37,500 bases of DNA from Peteryoungia ipomoeae (GCF_004912165.1 NZ_STGV01000011.1:1-37500); one strand, 5' to 3'; shown: positions 1 to 8,953, counted from the stretch's first letter. Translations and numbers: made by a program. The notes: generated from the sequence alone by a model not told the origin.

Positions 1-50
1 AATTATGGAACTTAAAGCTGATAGCAGCGTCGGCGCTTAGCTTCGTGAAC

Positions 51-839
51 TTACCCGCCAAGCGTGAACGCCTGCCTAAAAGCATCTAGAGCTGCCTCCG
101 AATCTCCCTTAGCGAAGGCTTCCATACCGACAGGCCCGCGATAGCCCATGTCGTATAGTGCACGCGCAATCATATGGTAGTTGATCTCGCCTGTTCCTGG
201 CTCGCAGCGCCCTGGCACATCGGCAACCTGCACTTCACCGATCCATGGCAGGCAGGCGCGACAGGTTTCGATCAGGTTCCCCTCGCCGATCTGCACGTGA
301 TAAAGATCTAGATTAAGCCGGAGACGTGGGTGATTAACTGAAGACACCAAGGCCAGAGTGTCCGAAGCTCGACCGAATGGCGTGCCCGGATGGTCGACCG
401 GAAGATTGAGATTTTCCAGTGTGAAGACGACGTTCTCGTCTTCCGCAAGCTCCGCGATCCGGCAAAGCGTGTCACGCGCCTTGAGCCACATAGCTCCGGT
501 CACAATCTCCGTCGGTTGAGCAGGTAGGCCCCCGGCACCGAGACCTGTTCCATGCAGGTTCAGCCTCGCCACGCCCAGGCGTTTGCCGACTTGTGCCGTC
601 TCTCGTGCCGACCGAAGCAGTTCGTTGGCACCTTCGTCATCGGCCAGTCTTCCTGTCAGGTAGCCGTTCATGATCGAGAACGTGGCACCCGACCGTTCCA
701 ACGCATCAAGATCGTGGTCGGGCCAGTTCCAAAGCCCCACCTCAAAGCCCATCTCAGCGAGACGCGAGGCCCGCCACTCCATCGGACGATCCCGCCAGAT
801 CATTTCGGCGCAGGCAGCGAGAACGAATGGCTGTTGCAT
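51..839 (-). CDS. Hydroxypyruvate isomerase-like TIM-barrel protein
   Basis: A 262-residue protein of the AP-endonuclease-2/sugar isomerase TIM-barrel family, closest in pattern to hydroxypyruvate isomerase (Hyi/OtnI). Candidate metal ligands fall where that family has them: Glu142 in FTLENLN, Asp178 in LNLDLYH, Gln204 in GEVQVADVPGR and Glu240 in VGMEAF. The stretch VPGRCEPGTGEINY resembles the Hyi signature. The start at 839 is chosen because AGGA lies about 8 bases upstream and the protein then begins directly at the first barrel strand; a start at 962 would add 41 non-homologous residues inside the preceding gene. It is the last gene of the minus-strand sugar operon, 79 bp after the dehydrogenase. 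The exact ketose or keto-acid substrate cannot be read from sequence. Confidence 0.85.
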   Translation of the reverse strand: MQQPFVLAACAEMIWRDRPMEWRASRLAEMGFEVGLWNWPDHDLDALERSGATFSIMNGYLTGRLADDEGANELLRSARETAQVGKRLGVARLNLHGTGLGAGGLPAQPTEIVTGAMWLKARDTLCRIAELAEDENVVFTLENLNLPVDHPGTPFGRASDTLALVSSVNHPRLRLNLDLYHVQIGEGNLIETCRACLPWIGEVQVADVPGRCEPGTGEINYHMIARALYDMGYRGPVGMEAFAKGDSEAALDAFRQAFTLGG

Positions 840-918
840 TTCGGTTTTCCTGTTTAATTCGATTGAGATGGGTGGGGGGACGTCAGAGGCAATTTTTGCC
901 GTCGCCCGGTTAGATGGC

Positions 919-2031
919 CTAGGCGAGCAGCATCCGATCGCCATTCGATTTGGCCATCGCATGGATTACGCGTTCAATCTCAAGCCCCTGAGCAAAATCC
1001 GGGCCCTTCTTCGGTGCGCCGGCAATCGCCACCAAGAGATCCCGTGCCTCTACGATCTTCTGCTCGTTGAAGCCAAAATTATGCCCGGGCGCGGGACAGA
1101 AGGCTGCAAAATCAGGTTGTTCAGGACCCGTTAGATGGCGCACAAAGCCCGCCTCCCCGGCCCTGTGTATCCACAGCTCGTTCATGTTCTCCTGATCGAA
1201 GACGATCGTGCCAAGGCTCCCGTGGACTTCCCACTGCAGCCTGCATTTGCGGCCACGGGCCACGCGCGACGTGGCGAAGGATCCATGCGCACCCGAGGCG
1301 AAACGCAAGAGCGCCATCGCACTATCCTCGTTCTCGACCACCTTCGGGCCATCTGACGAAGGCCGGGTGGGGACTGCGATCTGGGTCTGAGCAATGAGTT
1401 CGGTGACCGGCCCCATGAGAGCGAGCATCTGGCTCACCAAGTGGCATCCTAGGTCTCCCAACGCGCCGAGGCCGCCGCCTTGATGGGTCATGCGCCAGGA
1501 CCATGGTATGGTCGGATCCGCAGAATAGTCCTCGTCATAAACGCCGCGAAATGCGAGCGGAATGCCGATCTCTCCATCTTCGATCATCTTACGAGCCGCC
1601 TGGAAGGCGGGGCTGCGCAGATAATTGTAGCCGAGCATCGTGACTTGACCAGGATGGTCCGATGCCAGGGAAGCCATGGCTTCCGCATCCTGCAGTGTCA
1701 GCGCCATTGGCTTCTCCAGCCAGACATGCTTGCCGGCGAGCAAGGCTGCCTCTGCCATTGGGCGATGCAGACCATTCGGTGCTGTTATCGACACGACATC
1801 GACAGCAGGATCTGCAATCGCTTCTTGCCAATGGGCCGTGGCGCGCTGAAAGCCGAATTGTTGTGCGAAGATGTCGGCTGCTTCCTGCGTGGCATCCGAC
1901 AGCACTTCCAATCGGTGGTGAGGGCCACCAAATACCGCAGCAACATTCCTCCACGCCAAAGCATGGCACTTGCCCATGAAGCCCGTTCCGATCAGGGCGA
2001 CACCGAGCGGACGATCCGGAAATCCAAACAT
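919..2031 (-). CDS. Gfo/Idh/MocA-family NAD(P)-dependent dehydrogenase
   Basis: A 370-residue sugar/polyol dehydrogenase. The Rossmann motif GTGFMG is at 15-20, the family lysine is in EKPMAL (Glu106-Lys107-Pro108), and GDLGCH gives the Asp193/His197 pair typical of the catalytic dyad. The full family length is present. A strong GGAGGAG lies 7-12 bases before the ATG at 2031. It starts 21 bp after the ABC ATPase stop, so it is very likely co-transcribed with the importer and acts in the cytoplasm on the imported sugar or polyol, or on an intermediate from it. It is a second, divergent paralogue of the dehydrogenase at the other end of the operon (5069-6067). Substrate and cofactor preference are unknown. 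Confidence 0.9.
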   Translation of the reverse strand: MFGFPDRPLGVALIGTGFMGKCHALAWRNVAAVFGGPHHRLEVLSDATQEAADIFAQQFGFQRATAHWQEAIADPAVDVVSITAPNGLHRPMAEAALLAGKHVWLEKPMALTLQDAEAMASLASDHPGQVTMLGYNYLRSPAFQAARKMIEDGEIGIPLAFRGVYDEDYSADPTIPWSWRMTHQGGGLGALGDLGCHLVSQMLALMGPVTELIAQTQIAVPTRPSSDGPKVVENEDSAMALLRFASGAHGSFATSRVARGRKCRLQWEVHGSLGTIVFDQENMNELWIHRAGEAGFVRHLTGPEQPDFAAFCPAPGHNFGFNEQKIVEARDLLVAIAGAPKKGPDFAQGLEIERVIHAMAKSNGDRMLLA

Positions 2032-2052
2032 TTGTATCTCTCCTCCGAGAGC

Positions 2053-2832
2053 TCAGATCGTACCACCCAAGGAGCCTTCGAGCTCCGCCATTTCCTGACC
2101 GCCGGCCATTAGGTCCTGCAATTGCGCGGCATCGATCTCACCTCGCGTCGCGGTTCCGAGCGTCTGTCCGCGGTTTAGAACCGTGAAGCGATCGCCGACC
2201 GCCATCGCGTGGCGGACGTTGTGGGATATGAACACAACCCCAATACCCTGTGCACGCACCCTCTTAATGGTCGCAAGGACATTTGCCGTCTGGCGAACAC
2301 CAAGTGCCGACGTCGGCTCATCGAGGATCAGCACTTTCGCCCCGAAGTACACGGCACGTGCGATGGCGACGGTCTGGCGCTCGCCGCCAGACAAGGTGCC
2401 GACCGCCTGGTCAGGGCCACGCAGATTGATGCCCATCTTGCGCATTTCGACCATCGTGATCTCATTGGCCTTCTCGATGTCGAATCTCTTGAAGATCCCA
2501 CGACCGCGTGTCGGCTCGCGCCCCATGAAGAAGTTGCGTGTGACCGACATCAGCGGGATCATCGCGAGGTCCTGAAACACGGTCGCGATCCCGGCTTCCA
2601 TGGCGTCCCGCGGACTGCTGAAAGACAAGGGTCGCCCCTCGAAGGTAATCGAGCCCTCGGTCGGCTGGTGAACGCCGGACATCGTCTTGATAAAGGTCGA
2701 CTTGCCGGCACCGTTGTCGCCTAGAAGGCAGTGGCACTCGCCCGGCCGGACATCGAAGGTCACGCCGTTGAGCGCAATCACGTTGCCGTAGTGCTTCTTG
2801 ATGTTTTCCATGTGAATGATCGGTGCGGTCAT
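2053..2832 (-). CDS. CUT2-family sugar ABC transporter ATP-binding protein
   Basis: A 259-residue single-domain ATPase. Walker [10 protein letters not shown] is at 38-46, the Q-loop is Gln87, the signature LSGGE is at 147-151, Walker B VLILDE is at 167-172 and the switch histidine is His204. Most CUT2 importers (RbsA, MglA type) use a roughly 500-residue tandem ATPase. A single-domain protein of this length resembles FrcA of the rhizobial fructose system and would function as a homodimer. Its ATG lies one base beyond the permease stop, which implies translational coupling. It energises uptake at the inner membrane with the permease at 2834 and the binding protein at 4000. Confidence 0.92.
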   Translation of the reverse strand: MTAPIIHMENIKKHYGNVIALNGVTFDVRPGECHCLLGDNGAGKSTFIKTMSGVHQPTEGSITFEGRPLSFSSPRDAMEAGIATVFQDLAMIPLMSVTRNFFMGREPTRGRGIFKRFDIEKANEITMVEMRKMGINLRGPDQAVGTLSGGERQTVAIARAVYFGAKVLILDEPTSALGVRQTANVLATIKRVRAQGIGVVFISHNVRHAMAVGDRFTVLNRGQTLGTATRGEIDAAQLQDLMAGGQEMAELEGSLGGTI

Positions 2833-2833
2833 C

Positions 2834-3940
2834 TCAGCGCTCCCCGGTCACGCGTTTGCGGATCACGTTGTTGAAGATGACGGCGAGCAGCAGCATTCCG
2901 CCGAGGAAGACCTGAAACCAATCCTGATCGAACTTGGTGTAGGTCAAGCCAATCGTCACCATGCCGAAGATGATGGCCCCGAAGAAGGCGCCGATAGCGG
3001 AGCCGTATCCACCAGTCAAAAGGCATCCGCCGATAACGGCTGTGATGATCGCCTCGAATTCCTTCATGAAGCCACGCCGCGCATCGGTCGATCCTGCATC
3101 CATGACCGTGATGATCGCAACGAGGGCTGCGGCCACCGCAGTCAGCACAAAGAGCGCGATTTTGACTTTGCGGACCGGAACGCCCGAGTTCTGCGCCGCA
3201 TTCGCGTCGCCGCCTGTCGCGAAGATCCAGTTGCCGATCGGGGTCCGCAACAGGACATAGGTCGCGATGAGGGCAAAGAGGATGAACCAGATGATCTCGA
3301 CAGGGATGCCGGGCACTTTGGGCAGACCCGACTTGAAGCTGTCCACCAATCCTGCCTCTGCGAGCCAGTTTAAAATGAACTCAAACGCATCACCGGAGAA
3401 GATCGGAGCCAGGAAATCTTCGCCAACCGCTTCGCGAATTCCACGCAGTTGCGTTGCGCCACCGGTCAAGAGCTTTAATCCGACGAGAGTTGCTCCTCGC
3501 AAGATGAACAGCCCCGCCAGCGTCACGATGAAGGAGGGCAGCCCGGTACGAATCACCATCAGCCCGTTTGCAACACCCAGCATGGCCGCAAACAGCAAGG
3601 TGAGCGGGATTGCCAGGATGAGAGGCATGCCGATGTTGACGGTAAAGGCGCCGAAGAGCATGCCCGTGAAGGCGACCATTGAGCCAATCGACAGATCGAA
3701 CTCGCCCCCGATCATCAGCAGCGCTGCGGCGATGCCTAGGATGCCCAGTTGCGCCGCAGGGGTCATGAAGTTCATGATGCCCGAAAGCGTGAACATGGTC
3801 CGGTCGGCGGTCGCCAGGAAAAAGAGCGTTACGAGGATCAAGCCTCCTACCGCTCCCAGTTCCGGCCGCTTCATCAACCGGGTCGTGAAAGACTCGGTTT
3901 TGATCCGCTCGTCTTTCTGCGTTAGCACGTCGCTTGACAT
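2834..3940 (-). CDS. CUT2-family sugar ABC transporter permease
   Basis: A 368-residue, highly hydrophobic inner-membrane protein of the BPD_transp_2 (RbsC/FrcC-like) type, with a charged cytoplasmic N-terminus (about 1-28) and then roughly ten membrane segments. The stretch [17 protein letters not shown] around residues 78-94 is the characteristic EFDLSVG-like motif of CUT2 permeases. The start at 3940 has an excellent AAGGAGG about 6 bases upstream. The gene lies between the binding-protein gene (60-bp gap holding a strong hairpin) and the ATPase (1-bp gap). The 50-residue loop around [21 protein letters not shown] is longer than in E. coli RbsC, as is usual for the FrcC branch. Confidence 0.92.
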   Translation of the reverse strand: MSSDVLTQKDERIKTESFTTRLMKRPELGAVGGLILVTLFFLATADRTMFTLSGIMNFMTPAAQLGILGIAAALLMIGGEFDLSIGSMVAFTGMLFGAFTVNIGMPLILAIPLTLLFAAMLGVANGLMVIRTGLPSFIVTLAGLFILRGATLVGLKLLTGGATQLRGIREAVGEDFLAPIFSGDAFEFILNWLAEAGLVDSFKSGLPKVPGIPVEIIWFILFALIATYVLLRTPIGNWIFATGGDANAAQNSGVPVRKVKIALFVLTAVAAALVAIITVMDAGSTDARRGFMKEFEAIITAVIGGCLLTGGYGSAIGAFFGAIIFGMVTIGLTYTKFDQDWFQVFLGGMLLLAVIFNNVIRKRVTGER

Positions 3941-3961
3941 CGCTTTCCTCCTTCAACTGTA

Positions 3962-3991
3962 GACCGGGCCGCCTTTGCGAACGGCCCGGTC
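3962..3991 (-). terminator. Intercistronic hairpin after binding-protein gene
   Basis: A perfect 10-bp inverted repeat, GACCGGGCCG and CGGCCCGGTC, encloses a 10-base loop. It sits 8 bases after the binding-protein stop and about 20 bases before the permease start. No U-tract follows on the minus strand, so full termination is unlikely. Such hairpins between the binding-protein and permease genes of ABC operons usually protect the upstream mRNA or partly attenuate read-through, which would give excess binding protein. Confidence 0.7.
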
Positions 3992-3999
3992 AGCTTCAC

Positions 4000-4923
4000 T
4001 CAGCGAATTCCTTGGGAGGAAAGCTCGATGACGTTTGCAGCACTCTCCTTGGTCACGAGGTTCGGACCTGAGGGAACGTCGCCACCCGGAACGAGACCGT
4101 ACTGAGCCTTCAAGGCGAGGAACACGACAGGGAGATACCCCTGCAGGAACTGCTGCTGATCAATGGCGAATGCAGCCTTGCCGTCGGCGACATCCTTCAG
4201 GAAGCCGGCGGAGAGGTCAAAGCTCGCAACGAGAACCTTGTCTCGACCGAGCGCCTGGGCTGCTTTGACAGCCGGTTCACCGACGAGGGAAGCACCCAGA
4301 CCGAGAACTGTATCAACGCTGGGGTCGGACTCCAGCGCTGCGCGAACCTTGGACTCCACTTCCGCTGGATCGTTCTGCGTCGGCACGACCGTCACCGGCT
4401 TACCGAATCCTTCCGCGAAGCCCTGGCAGCGCAGATCGAGAGCGACGTTGCCGACTTCCTGGTTGACGCAGATGCCTTTCGTGCCACCCATTTCGGCGAG
4501 CTTCGCGCCTGCTGCCTTGCCGGCATCGAATTCGGACTGACCGACATGCAAGAGTGCGCCGAGCTTGTGGGCGACATCAGATCCCGAGTTCATCGAAATG
4601 ACCGGAATGCCGGCAGCGACTGCACGCTGGATTGCCGGCCCCAGGGCATCCCCGTCCGGAATGGAGACAACCAGGCCATCCGGTTCCTGGTTGACGGCGG
4701 CATCGATCATCTGGCTCATCTGAACCATGTCGAACGTTTCCGGCGAACGGAACTCGACATTTGCTCCGGTGTCCTTGGCAGCCTTCTCGACGCCATTCTT
4801 CACGACTGACCAGAACGGATCATTGGCCTGGCCATGGGCCACGACGATGATATCGGTAGCAAAGGCAGGCGCAGATGCCGCCATAACTGCTGCGACTGCA
4901 ACAGATGCCAATAGTTTCTTCAT
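4000..4923 (-). CDS. Periplasmic sugar-binding protein of CUT2 importer
   Basis: A 307-residue periplasmic binding protein of the Peripla_BP_4 (ribose/fructose/inositol) class. Residues 1-22 form a standard signal peptide (MKK, hydrophobic core, cleavage after AFA). The mature part begins with strand TDIIVVAHGQANDPFW, followed by conserved segments for the two-lobed fold (DGLVVSIPD, GIPVISMNSGSD, GVVLGLGASL-like). The start at 4923 is chosen because it yields the signal peptide and has GGGAGG 6 bases upstream; an in-frame start at 4965 would bury it. It captures substrate for the permease and ATPase just downstream. Context with two Gfo/Idh dehydrogenases suggests an inositol or related polyol, an inference only. 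Confidence 0.92.
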   Translation of the reverse strand: MKKLLASVAVAAVMAASAPAFATDIIVVAHGQANDPFWSVVKNGVEKAAKDTGANVEFRSPETFDMVQMSQMIDAAVNQEPDGLVVSIPDGDALGPAIQRAVAAGIPVISMNSGSDVAHKLGALLHVGQSEFDAGKAAGAKLAEMGGTKGICVNQEVGNVALDLRCQGFAEGFGKPVTVVPTQNDPAEVESKVRAALESDPSVDTVLGLGASLVGEPAVKAAQALGRDKVLVASFDLSAGFLKDVADGKAAFAIDQQQFLQGYLPVVFLALKAQYGLVPGGDVPSGPNLVTKESAANVIELSSQGIR

Positions 4924-5068
4924 GATAACCTCCCAGTTACGTTGACCACGGACGCAACTCCACACGCCCGCTCTCCGGCCAGGACGGCCGGAACCAAATG
5001 CCGTCAGCGCAAGATCCTCCGAGGCGCTGCGGCTAAACTCTCAAGAAATTTGCAGCGTTTCGAACCCG

Positions 5069-6067
5069 TCAGATCGAAACCGATGACGGGCGTCCAGAGA
5101 CGAGTGAATTCGCCGCGGCTTCGGCCAGCGCCAAAGCGGCGACGCCGTCCTGCAGTGTGACTGGAACAGCCCTGCCCTCTTCAACGGAGCGCACAAAGGC
5201 ATCCCATTCGGCCGCATAGGCGCGCATGTAGCGCTCGAGGAAGAAGAACTCGGGCTTGGCGCTTGTCACGCCTGATGCTGTCGACTTCGAGATGGTGTGC
5301 TCGAGCACATTGCCTGCAGAGAGCAGACCGTCTGAGCCGAGCAGTTCGACCCTCTGGTCATAGCCATAGACAGCGCGACGGCTGTTCTTAATCACCGCAA
5401 TCCGCCCGTCGGCATAGGTCAGGGTTACAACCGCTGTGTCGACGTCACCGGCCGCGCCGATCTCGGGATCAACGATCGAGCTACCGACAGCGTGGACGGT
5501 TTTCGGCAAATCTCCCATGATGAAATTCGCCATGTCGAAGTCGTGGATCATCATGTCGCGGAAGAGGCCGCCAGAGACCTTGATATAGCTGACAGGCGGT
5601 GGCGCCGGATCAAAGGACGTAATGGACAAGAGCTCCGGCTTGCCGATGTCGCCCTTCGACAACGCAATCTTAATTCCTGAGAAATTGGGATCGAAGCGTC
5701 TGTTGAAACCAATCATGATTGGCGTTCCCGCCTGGGACGCCGCCGCAAGGCAAGCCTTGGCTCGCTCCAATGAAAGATCGACTGGTTTCTCGCAGAGGAC
5801 TGCCTTACCAGCCTTCGCCGCTCTCTCGATCAAATCCGAATGCGTGTCGGTGGATGTTGCAATCAGAACGGCATCGATATCCGGATTATTGATCACGGCA
5901 TCAACGTCTGCGGCGTCAGCATGATAGGCTGAAGCAAGGTCTTTTGCAGCTCCCACATTGATATCGGAAACCGCGACCAGGAAACTCTTTGGGTGCGCGG
6001 CAATATTCGTCGCATGGACCCGTCCAATACGCCCCGCACCAAGCAATCCAATTCTAAGCACTGTCAT
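5069..6067 (-). CDS. iolG: Inositol 2-dehydrogenase-like protein (IolG type)
   Basis: A 332-residue Gfo/Idh/MocA dehydrogenase closely matching the IolG pattern: Rossmann motif GAGRIG at 10-15, Lys94 in CEKPVDLS, and Asp171/His175 in GGLFRDMMIHDFDMANF, equivalent to the catalytic Lys/Asp/His set of myo-inositol 2-dehydrogenases. It oxidises a cyclitol or related sugar to the keto form with NAD. Start choice is open. The ATG at 6067 abuts the GGGAGG ribosome site with no spacing, while the in-frame GTG at 6061 has a proper 6-base spacing and loses only two residues. It is first in the six-gene operon, divergent from the LacI-type regulator and downstream of two operator palindromes. A related sugar dehydrogenase cannot be excluded. 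Confidence 0.82.
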   Translation of the reverse strand: MTVLRIGLLGAGRIGRVHATNIAAHPKSFLVAVSDINVGAAKDLASAYHADAADVDAVINNPDIDAVLIATSTDTHSDLIERAAKAGKAVLCEKPVDLSLERAKACLAAASQAGTPIMIGFNRRFDPNFSGIKIALSKGDIGKPELLSITSFDPAPPPVSYIKVSGGLFRDMMIHDFDMANFIMGDLPKTVHAVGSSIVDPEIGAAGDVDTAVVTLTYADGRIAVIKNSRRAVYGYDQRVELLGSDGLLSAGNVLEHTISKSTASGVTSAKPEFFFLERYMRAYAAEWDAFVRSVEEGRAVPVTLQDGVAALALAEAAANSLVSGRPSSVSI

Positions 6068-6112
6068 CCTCCCTTGCGGCTTGAGCCGCTTCAACAAGGA
6101 CCATGTTCGATT

Positions 6113-6128
6113 TTGCTCGCGCGAGCAA
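6113..6128. promoter_or_regulatory. LacI-type operator palindrome 1
   Basis: A perfect 16-bp palindrome, TTGCTCGCGCGAGCAA, with the CG centre typical of LacI/GalR operators. It lies in the divergent gap between the iolG-like gene and the LacI-type regulator gene, 46 bp upstream of the former's start. Confidence 0.85.
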
Positions 6129-6135
6129 CAATAAT

Positions 6136-6151
6136 TTGCTCGCGCGAGCAA
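6136..6151. promoter_or_regulatory. LacI-type operator palindrome 2
   Basis: A second identical copy of the 16-bp palindrome, flanked by T and A to give an 18-bp symmetric site. Centre-to-centre distance to copy 1 is 23 bp, about two helical turns, so two dimers could bind the same face. The neighbouring LacI-type regulator is the obvious candidate to read both sites and repress in both directions. Confidence 0.85.
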
Positions 6152-6226
6152 AATTTCTTGTTGGACTGGAGATCGGACCCATGATCAATGGGCGGAGCGA
6201 GGCATTGTCAGGATGTCGGGGAGAGG

Positions 6227-7246
6227 ATGACAGACGGAAAAAATCCCGTGATTGCCAATGTCACAGCCGACGACGTGGCGGAGGCAGCAGGTGTTTCTAG
6301 GTGGACGGTCAATCGAGCGTTCCGCAAAGACGCGTCGATCTCGCGCAAAAGCCTTGAAAAGGTCATGGCCGCAGCGGAGCGGCTGGGCTACGTGCCCGAC
6401 TTGCGGGCGGTCAGCCTAGCATCTGATCGGTCCAATCTGGTCGCACTGCTCATCGACGACTTCGCCAATCCGCACAAGCTTGTGATGATGGAATGCCTGA
6501 CGCGCGCGTTGAGACGCGGCGGTTGGGACACTCTGCTCGTCAATACGCTCGACCGTGATGATGCCAGTCATGCACTTCTGAACGCGAGCCAGCGGCGGGT
6601 GGACGCCGTGATTCTGATCGGTCTGCAGTTCGATGACGAGGTGCTTGAGGCGGCCGCACACGCCCGCAAATTCCGCGAACTAATCATCTTTGCCAGAACG
6701 TCTGAACGCCCCAATACGATTTCGATTGCCGTCGACGACGTAAGAGCGATGAATGACATGGCAGAATACATCTATGCCAAAGGCTACAGGCGGCCGCTCT
6801 TTGTCGCGGGTCCACAGAACTATTCTGCCCATCTCCTGCGGAAAGAGACCTTCTTCTCTTACTGGCACTCAAACACGGGACGTGAGCCGGGCTTGGTCAC
6901 CGTGAGTACCTACGACCCCGCACTGGCAAGACGAGTTGTCGCCGAAACGCTGCAGAATTGTGCCCGGGAAGATCTGCCAGATGTCTTGGTGTGCGAGAAT
7001 GATGCGCTCGCGATGGGAGCGGCCGACGCCGTCCGATATTCGCTTGGTCTCGCGGTGCCGGGAGACATAGCCATCACCGGGTTTGATGATGTTCCGCAGG
7101 CTGACAATCCAAATTATCGCATCACGACATACCGGCAGCCACTCTCCGAAATGGTTGACTATCTGGTTGAGGTTCTCGCTCACCCCGACAGGCAGGACCG
7201 GGACCGTCTTTTCCTGGGATCCCTTGTCGTCAGGGAAAGCGCCTAA
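6227..7246 (+). CDS. LacI-family transcriptional regulator
   Basis: A 339-residue regulator. The N-terminal helix-turn-helix (about 12-32, VTADDVAEAAGVSRWTVNRAF) and the hinge segment ERLGYVPD (51-58) are diagnostic of LacI/GalR proteins. The rest is a periplasmic-binding-protein-like effector domain, with VALLIDDFANPH near 72-83 and DIAITGFDDVPQA near the C-terminus. The start at 6227 puts the HTH at the usual position with GGGGAG just upstream; the in-frame start at 6188 has no ribosome site. It is transcribed away from the sugar operon over two identical palindromes and probably represses it until the imported sugar or a catabolite binds. Confidence 0.92.
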   Translation: MTDGKNPVIANVTADDVAEAAGVSRWTVNRAFRKDASISRKSLEKVMAAAERLGYVPDLRAVSLASDRSNLVALLIDDFANPHKLVMMECLTRALRRGGWDTLLVNTLDRDDASHALLNASQRRVDAVILIGLQFDDEVLEAAAHARKFRELIIFARTSERPNTISIAVDDVRAMNDMAEYIYAKGYRRPLFVAGPQNYSAHLLRKETFFSYWHSNTGREPGLVTVSTYDPALARRVVAETLQNCAREDLPDVLVCENDALAMGAADAVRYSLGLAVPGDIAITGFDDVPQADNPNYRITTYRQPLSEMVDYLVEVLAHPDRQDRDRLFLGSLVVRESA

Positions 7247-7276
7247 GCTGTGCACCTGAGATAATAACGAAATGGT

Positions 7277-7304
7277 GCCGCCCATCTTGGGGAAGATGGG
7301 CGGC
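7277..7304. terminator. Bidirectional hairpin terminator candidate
   Basis: A perfect 12-bp stem, GCCGCCCATCTT and AAGATGGGCGGC, closed by a GGGG loop. It lies 30 bp after the LacI-type gene stop and about 100 bp past the end of the convergent SDR gene. No long U-tract follows on either strand, so it may act weakly or as an RNA-stabilising structure. Confidence 0.6.
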
Positions 7305-7403
7305 CAAGGCGTAGCTGGGGTGAGAGATGCAACGCCCTGTTTAACGGGGTGGCCTGGTCCCTGGGTTCAAGGCCTTGCCAACATTCAGTCGGATGCGAAG
7401 GAT

Positions 7404-8216
7404 TTAGCCCTTGCCGAAGCCGAAAGTCTTGCGAAGGCTGCTATCAACGGCCTTCGCCGGCATGAAGCGCCGTAACCGGCTTAGCAACGTCGCCTGACCG
7501 CCGACGGGTTGGCGCATCTTGTAAGGCCCTTCGATGGCAGCAAGAATCTTGTCCGCGACAATGGTCGGTGACGGAGCAGACTTGATCTGCGCGAGGACGG
7601 TTTTCGTGGTCGCCTCAGCCTGCCGCGCGTAGACTCCGAGAGGGGCTTCGGTCGTCGCCGCGTTCACATCCAGGTTGGTGTTAGTGAATGTCGGCTCGAC
7701 GAGAACCACGCGGACATTGAAATCGCGAACTTCGTGGTCCAGGGACTCAGACAATCCCTCGATCGCATGCTTGCTGCTCGCATAAAGCCCCATGAAGGGG
7801 GCCGGCAGGAACCCAAGGACTGAGCTGATGTTAATGATCAGTCCGCTGCGAGCATTTCGCATGCTCGGCAGGACAGCGCGGATCATGCGCAGCGGGCCGA
7901 ACACGTTCACGTCAAAAAGTTTCGCAGCCTCGTTGACTGAGGTGTTCTCTACGGGACCGACGAGCGAGACACCCGCATTGTTGACAAGCACGTCAATCTT
8001 GCCGGTCTCAGCCAGAACCCATGCGACGAAGCTTGCGACAGACTCGTCGCTGGTAACGTCCAGTGCTCCAAATTTCACGCCGGAAATCTGCTTGGCCCGG
8101 CTGGGGTCACGCGCACCGCCGTATACGCGATACCCCCTCTGACCCAGAAGACGGGCAGTTGCCTCGCCAATCCCCGACGACGCGCCTGTAATCACAACTA
8201 CTTTCTGCTGGGCCAC
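7404..8216 (-). CDS. Short-chain dehydrogenase/reductase
   Basis: A 270-residue classical SDR with cofactor motif GASSGIG (11-17), NNAG (79-82) and catalytic Ser131/132, Tyr145 and Lys149 (YASSK). GARDPSR after strand 2 suggests NADP preference, an inference. The C-terminal 50 residues are polar and variable, as in SDRs acting on lipophilic ketones or alcohols. The start codon is GTG at 8216, supported by AAGGAGG 5 bases upstream. The gene faces the thioesterase gene across a 251-bp gap holding the tandem 20-bp dyads A1/A2, so it probably belongs to the local regulon. The substrate is unknown. Confidence 0.88.
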   Translation of the reverse strand: MAQQKVVVITGASSGIGEATARLLGQRGYRVYGGARDPSRAKQISGVKFGALDVTSDESVASFVAWVLAETGKIDVLVNNAGVSLVGPVENTSVNEAAKLFDVNVFGPLRMIRAVLPSMRNARSGLIINISSVLGFLPAPFMGLYASSKHAIEGLSESLDHEVRDFNVRVVLVEPTFTNTNLDVNAATTEAPLGVYARQAEATTKTVLAQIKSAPSPTIVADKILAAIEGPYKMRQPVGGQATLLSRLRRFMPAKAVDSSLRKTFGFGKG

Positions 8217-8283
8217 CGTGGCCTCCTTTGTTCTTATTCGCCGGTTTCAATCGGCGACGCTGGTGTCTATTGGAATTCATAAT

Positions 8284-8303
8284 TAGAGTTGCGTCGACAT
8301 CTA
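8284..8303. promoter_or_regulatory. Regulon dyad A1
   Basis: TAGAGTTGCGTCGACATCTA matches the dyad TAGATGTC-N4-GACATCTA at 13 of 16 defined positions. It is the weaker, lower-coordinate copy of a pair between the SDR and thioesterase genes. It overlaps a possible -35 (TTGCGT, 8289-8294) for the thioesterase promoter. Confidence 0.7.
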
Positions 8304-8312
8304 ATTATGAAT

Positions 8313-8332
8313 TAGATGTCATTCGACATATA
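8313..8332. promoter_or_regulatory. Regulon dyad A2
   Basis: TAGATGTCATTCGACATATA matches the 20-bp dyad at 15 of 16 positions and starts exactly 29 bp after A1. The inner halves of A1 and A2 together also form a perfect 11-bp inverted repeat (8296-8306 and 8310-8320). It overlaps a possible -10 (TTAGAT, 8312-8317) spaced 17 bp from TTGCGT. Confidence 0.78.
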
Positions 8333-8467
8333 AAACGTCAAGGGCTTCGCGGCGTCGTGGTTAAATTTCCCGCATCTGACCATGAGGTAACTCATCCAGT
8401 CGCATTGCGGCTGGCAAACGCGGCTCTGCAATCTTGAATTCAGCAGCGAACGCAAGGAGCGAAAGAC

Positions 8468-8953
8468 ATGGATGAACTCTCCACTGCAACAACGGCGAAT
8501 GGCCAGAGACCAAATCTGGAAGCGCTTACGGGGCTGGAATTTGTGACATTACTTGCGGAGGGGCGACTACCGCGCCCGCCCATGGCGGAGCTGCTACCGT
8601 TCACGCTGCTGACCCCGGAAGCCGGTATTGTCACCCTCAAAGCCTTTCCCGAAAACCGTTTCTTGAACACGCTACGCACTGTTCACGGAGGTTGGAGCAT
8701 GACGATGCTCGACACTGCCATGGCGCTCGCCGCACACAGCGTTCTGGAAACCGCGCAAATGTGCCCGACGCACGAAACCTCCGTGAAGTTCGTTCGACCA
8801 ATCCTGGCAGACAGCGGTGAACTGACGATCGTGGGCAAGGTCATCTCACGCAGTCGAACTGTCATCACGCTAGACGGCAGGATTGAATCGGCGGATGGAA
8901 AGCTGCACGCTCACGGGACATCCACTTGTATGATTCAGGGTATGAAGGCCTGA
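8468..8953 (+). CDS. PaaI-type hotdog-fold acyl-CoA thioesterase
   Basis: A 161-residue protein of the PaaI/4HBT hotdog family. The core motif HGGWSMTMLDTAMALAAH has the conserved HGG at 73-75 and the helix carboxylate Asp82. The segment ETSVKFVRPI matches the strand where substrate binds. It should hydrolyse an acyl- or aryl-CoA thioester, and no targeting signal is seen. An AAGGAG lies about 11 bases before the ATG. It is monocistronic, with its own terminator hairpin directly after it. It diverges from the SDR gene under dyads A1/A2, which places an acyl-thioester step inside the same putative regulon as the ketosynthase and thiolase. The acyl group cannot be predicted. Confidence 0.87.
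   Translation: MDELSTATTANGQRPNLEALTGLEFVTLLAEGRLPRPPMAELLPFTLLTPEAGIVTLKAFPENRFLNTLRTVHGGWSMTMLDTAMALAAHSVLETAQMCPTHETSVKFVRPILADSGELTIVGKVISRSRTVITLDGRIESADGKLHAHGTSTCMIQGMKA

Noticed and set aside
1..50. The first 14 bases (AATTATGGAACTTA) recur at 26262-26275.
   Set aside because: In a window of this size several 14-base matches are expected by chance; no inverted or direct repeat structure extends it.
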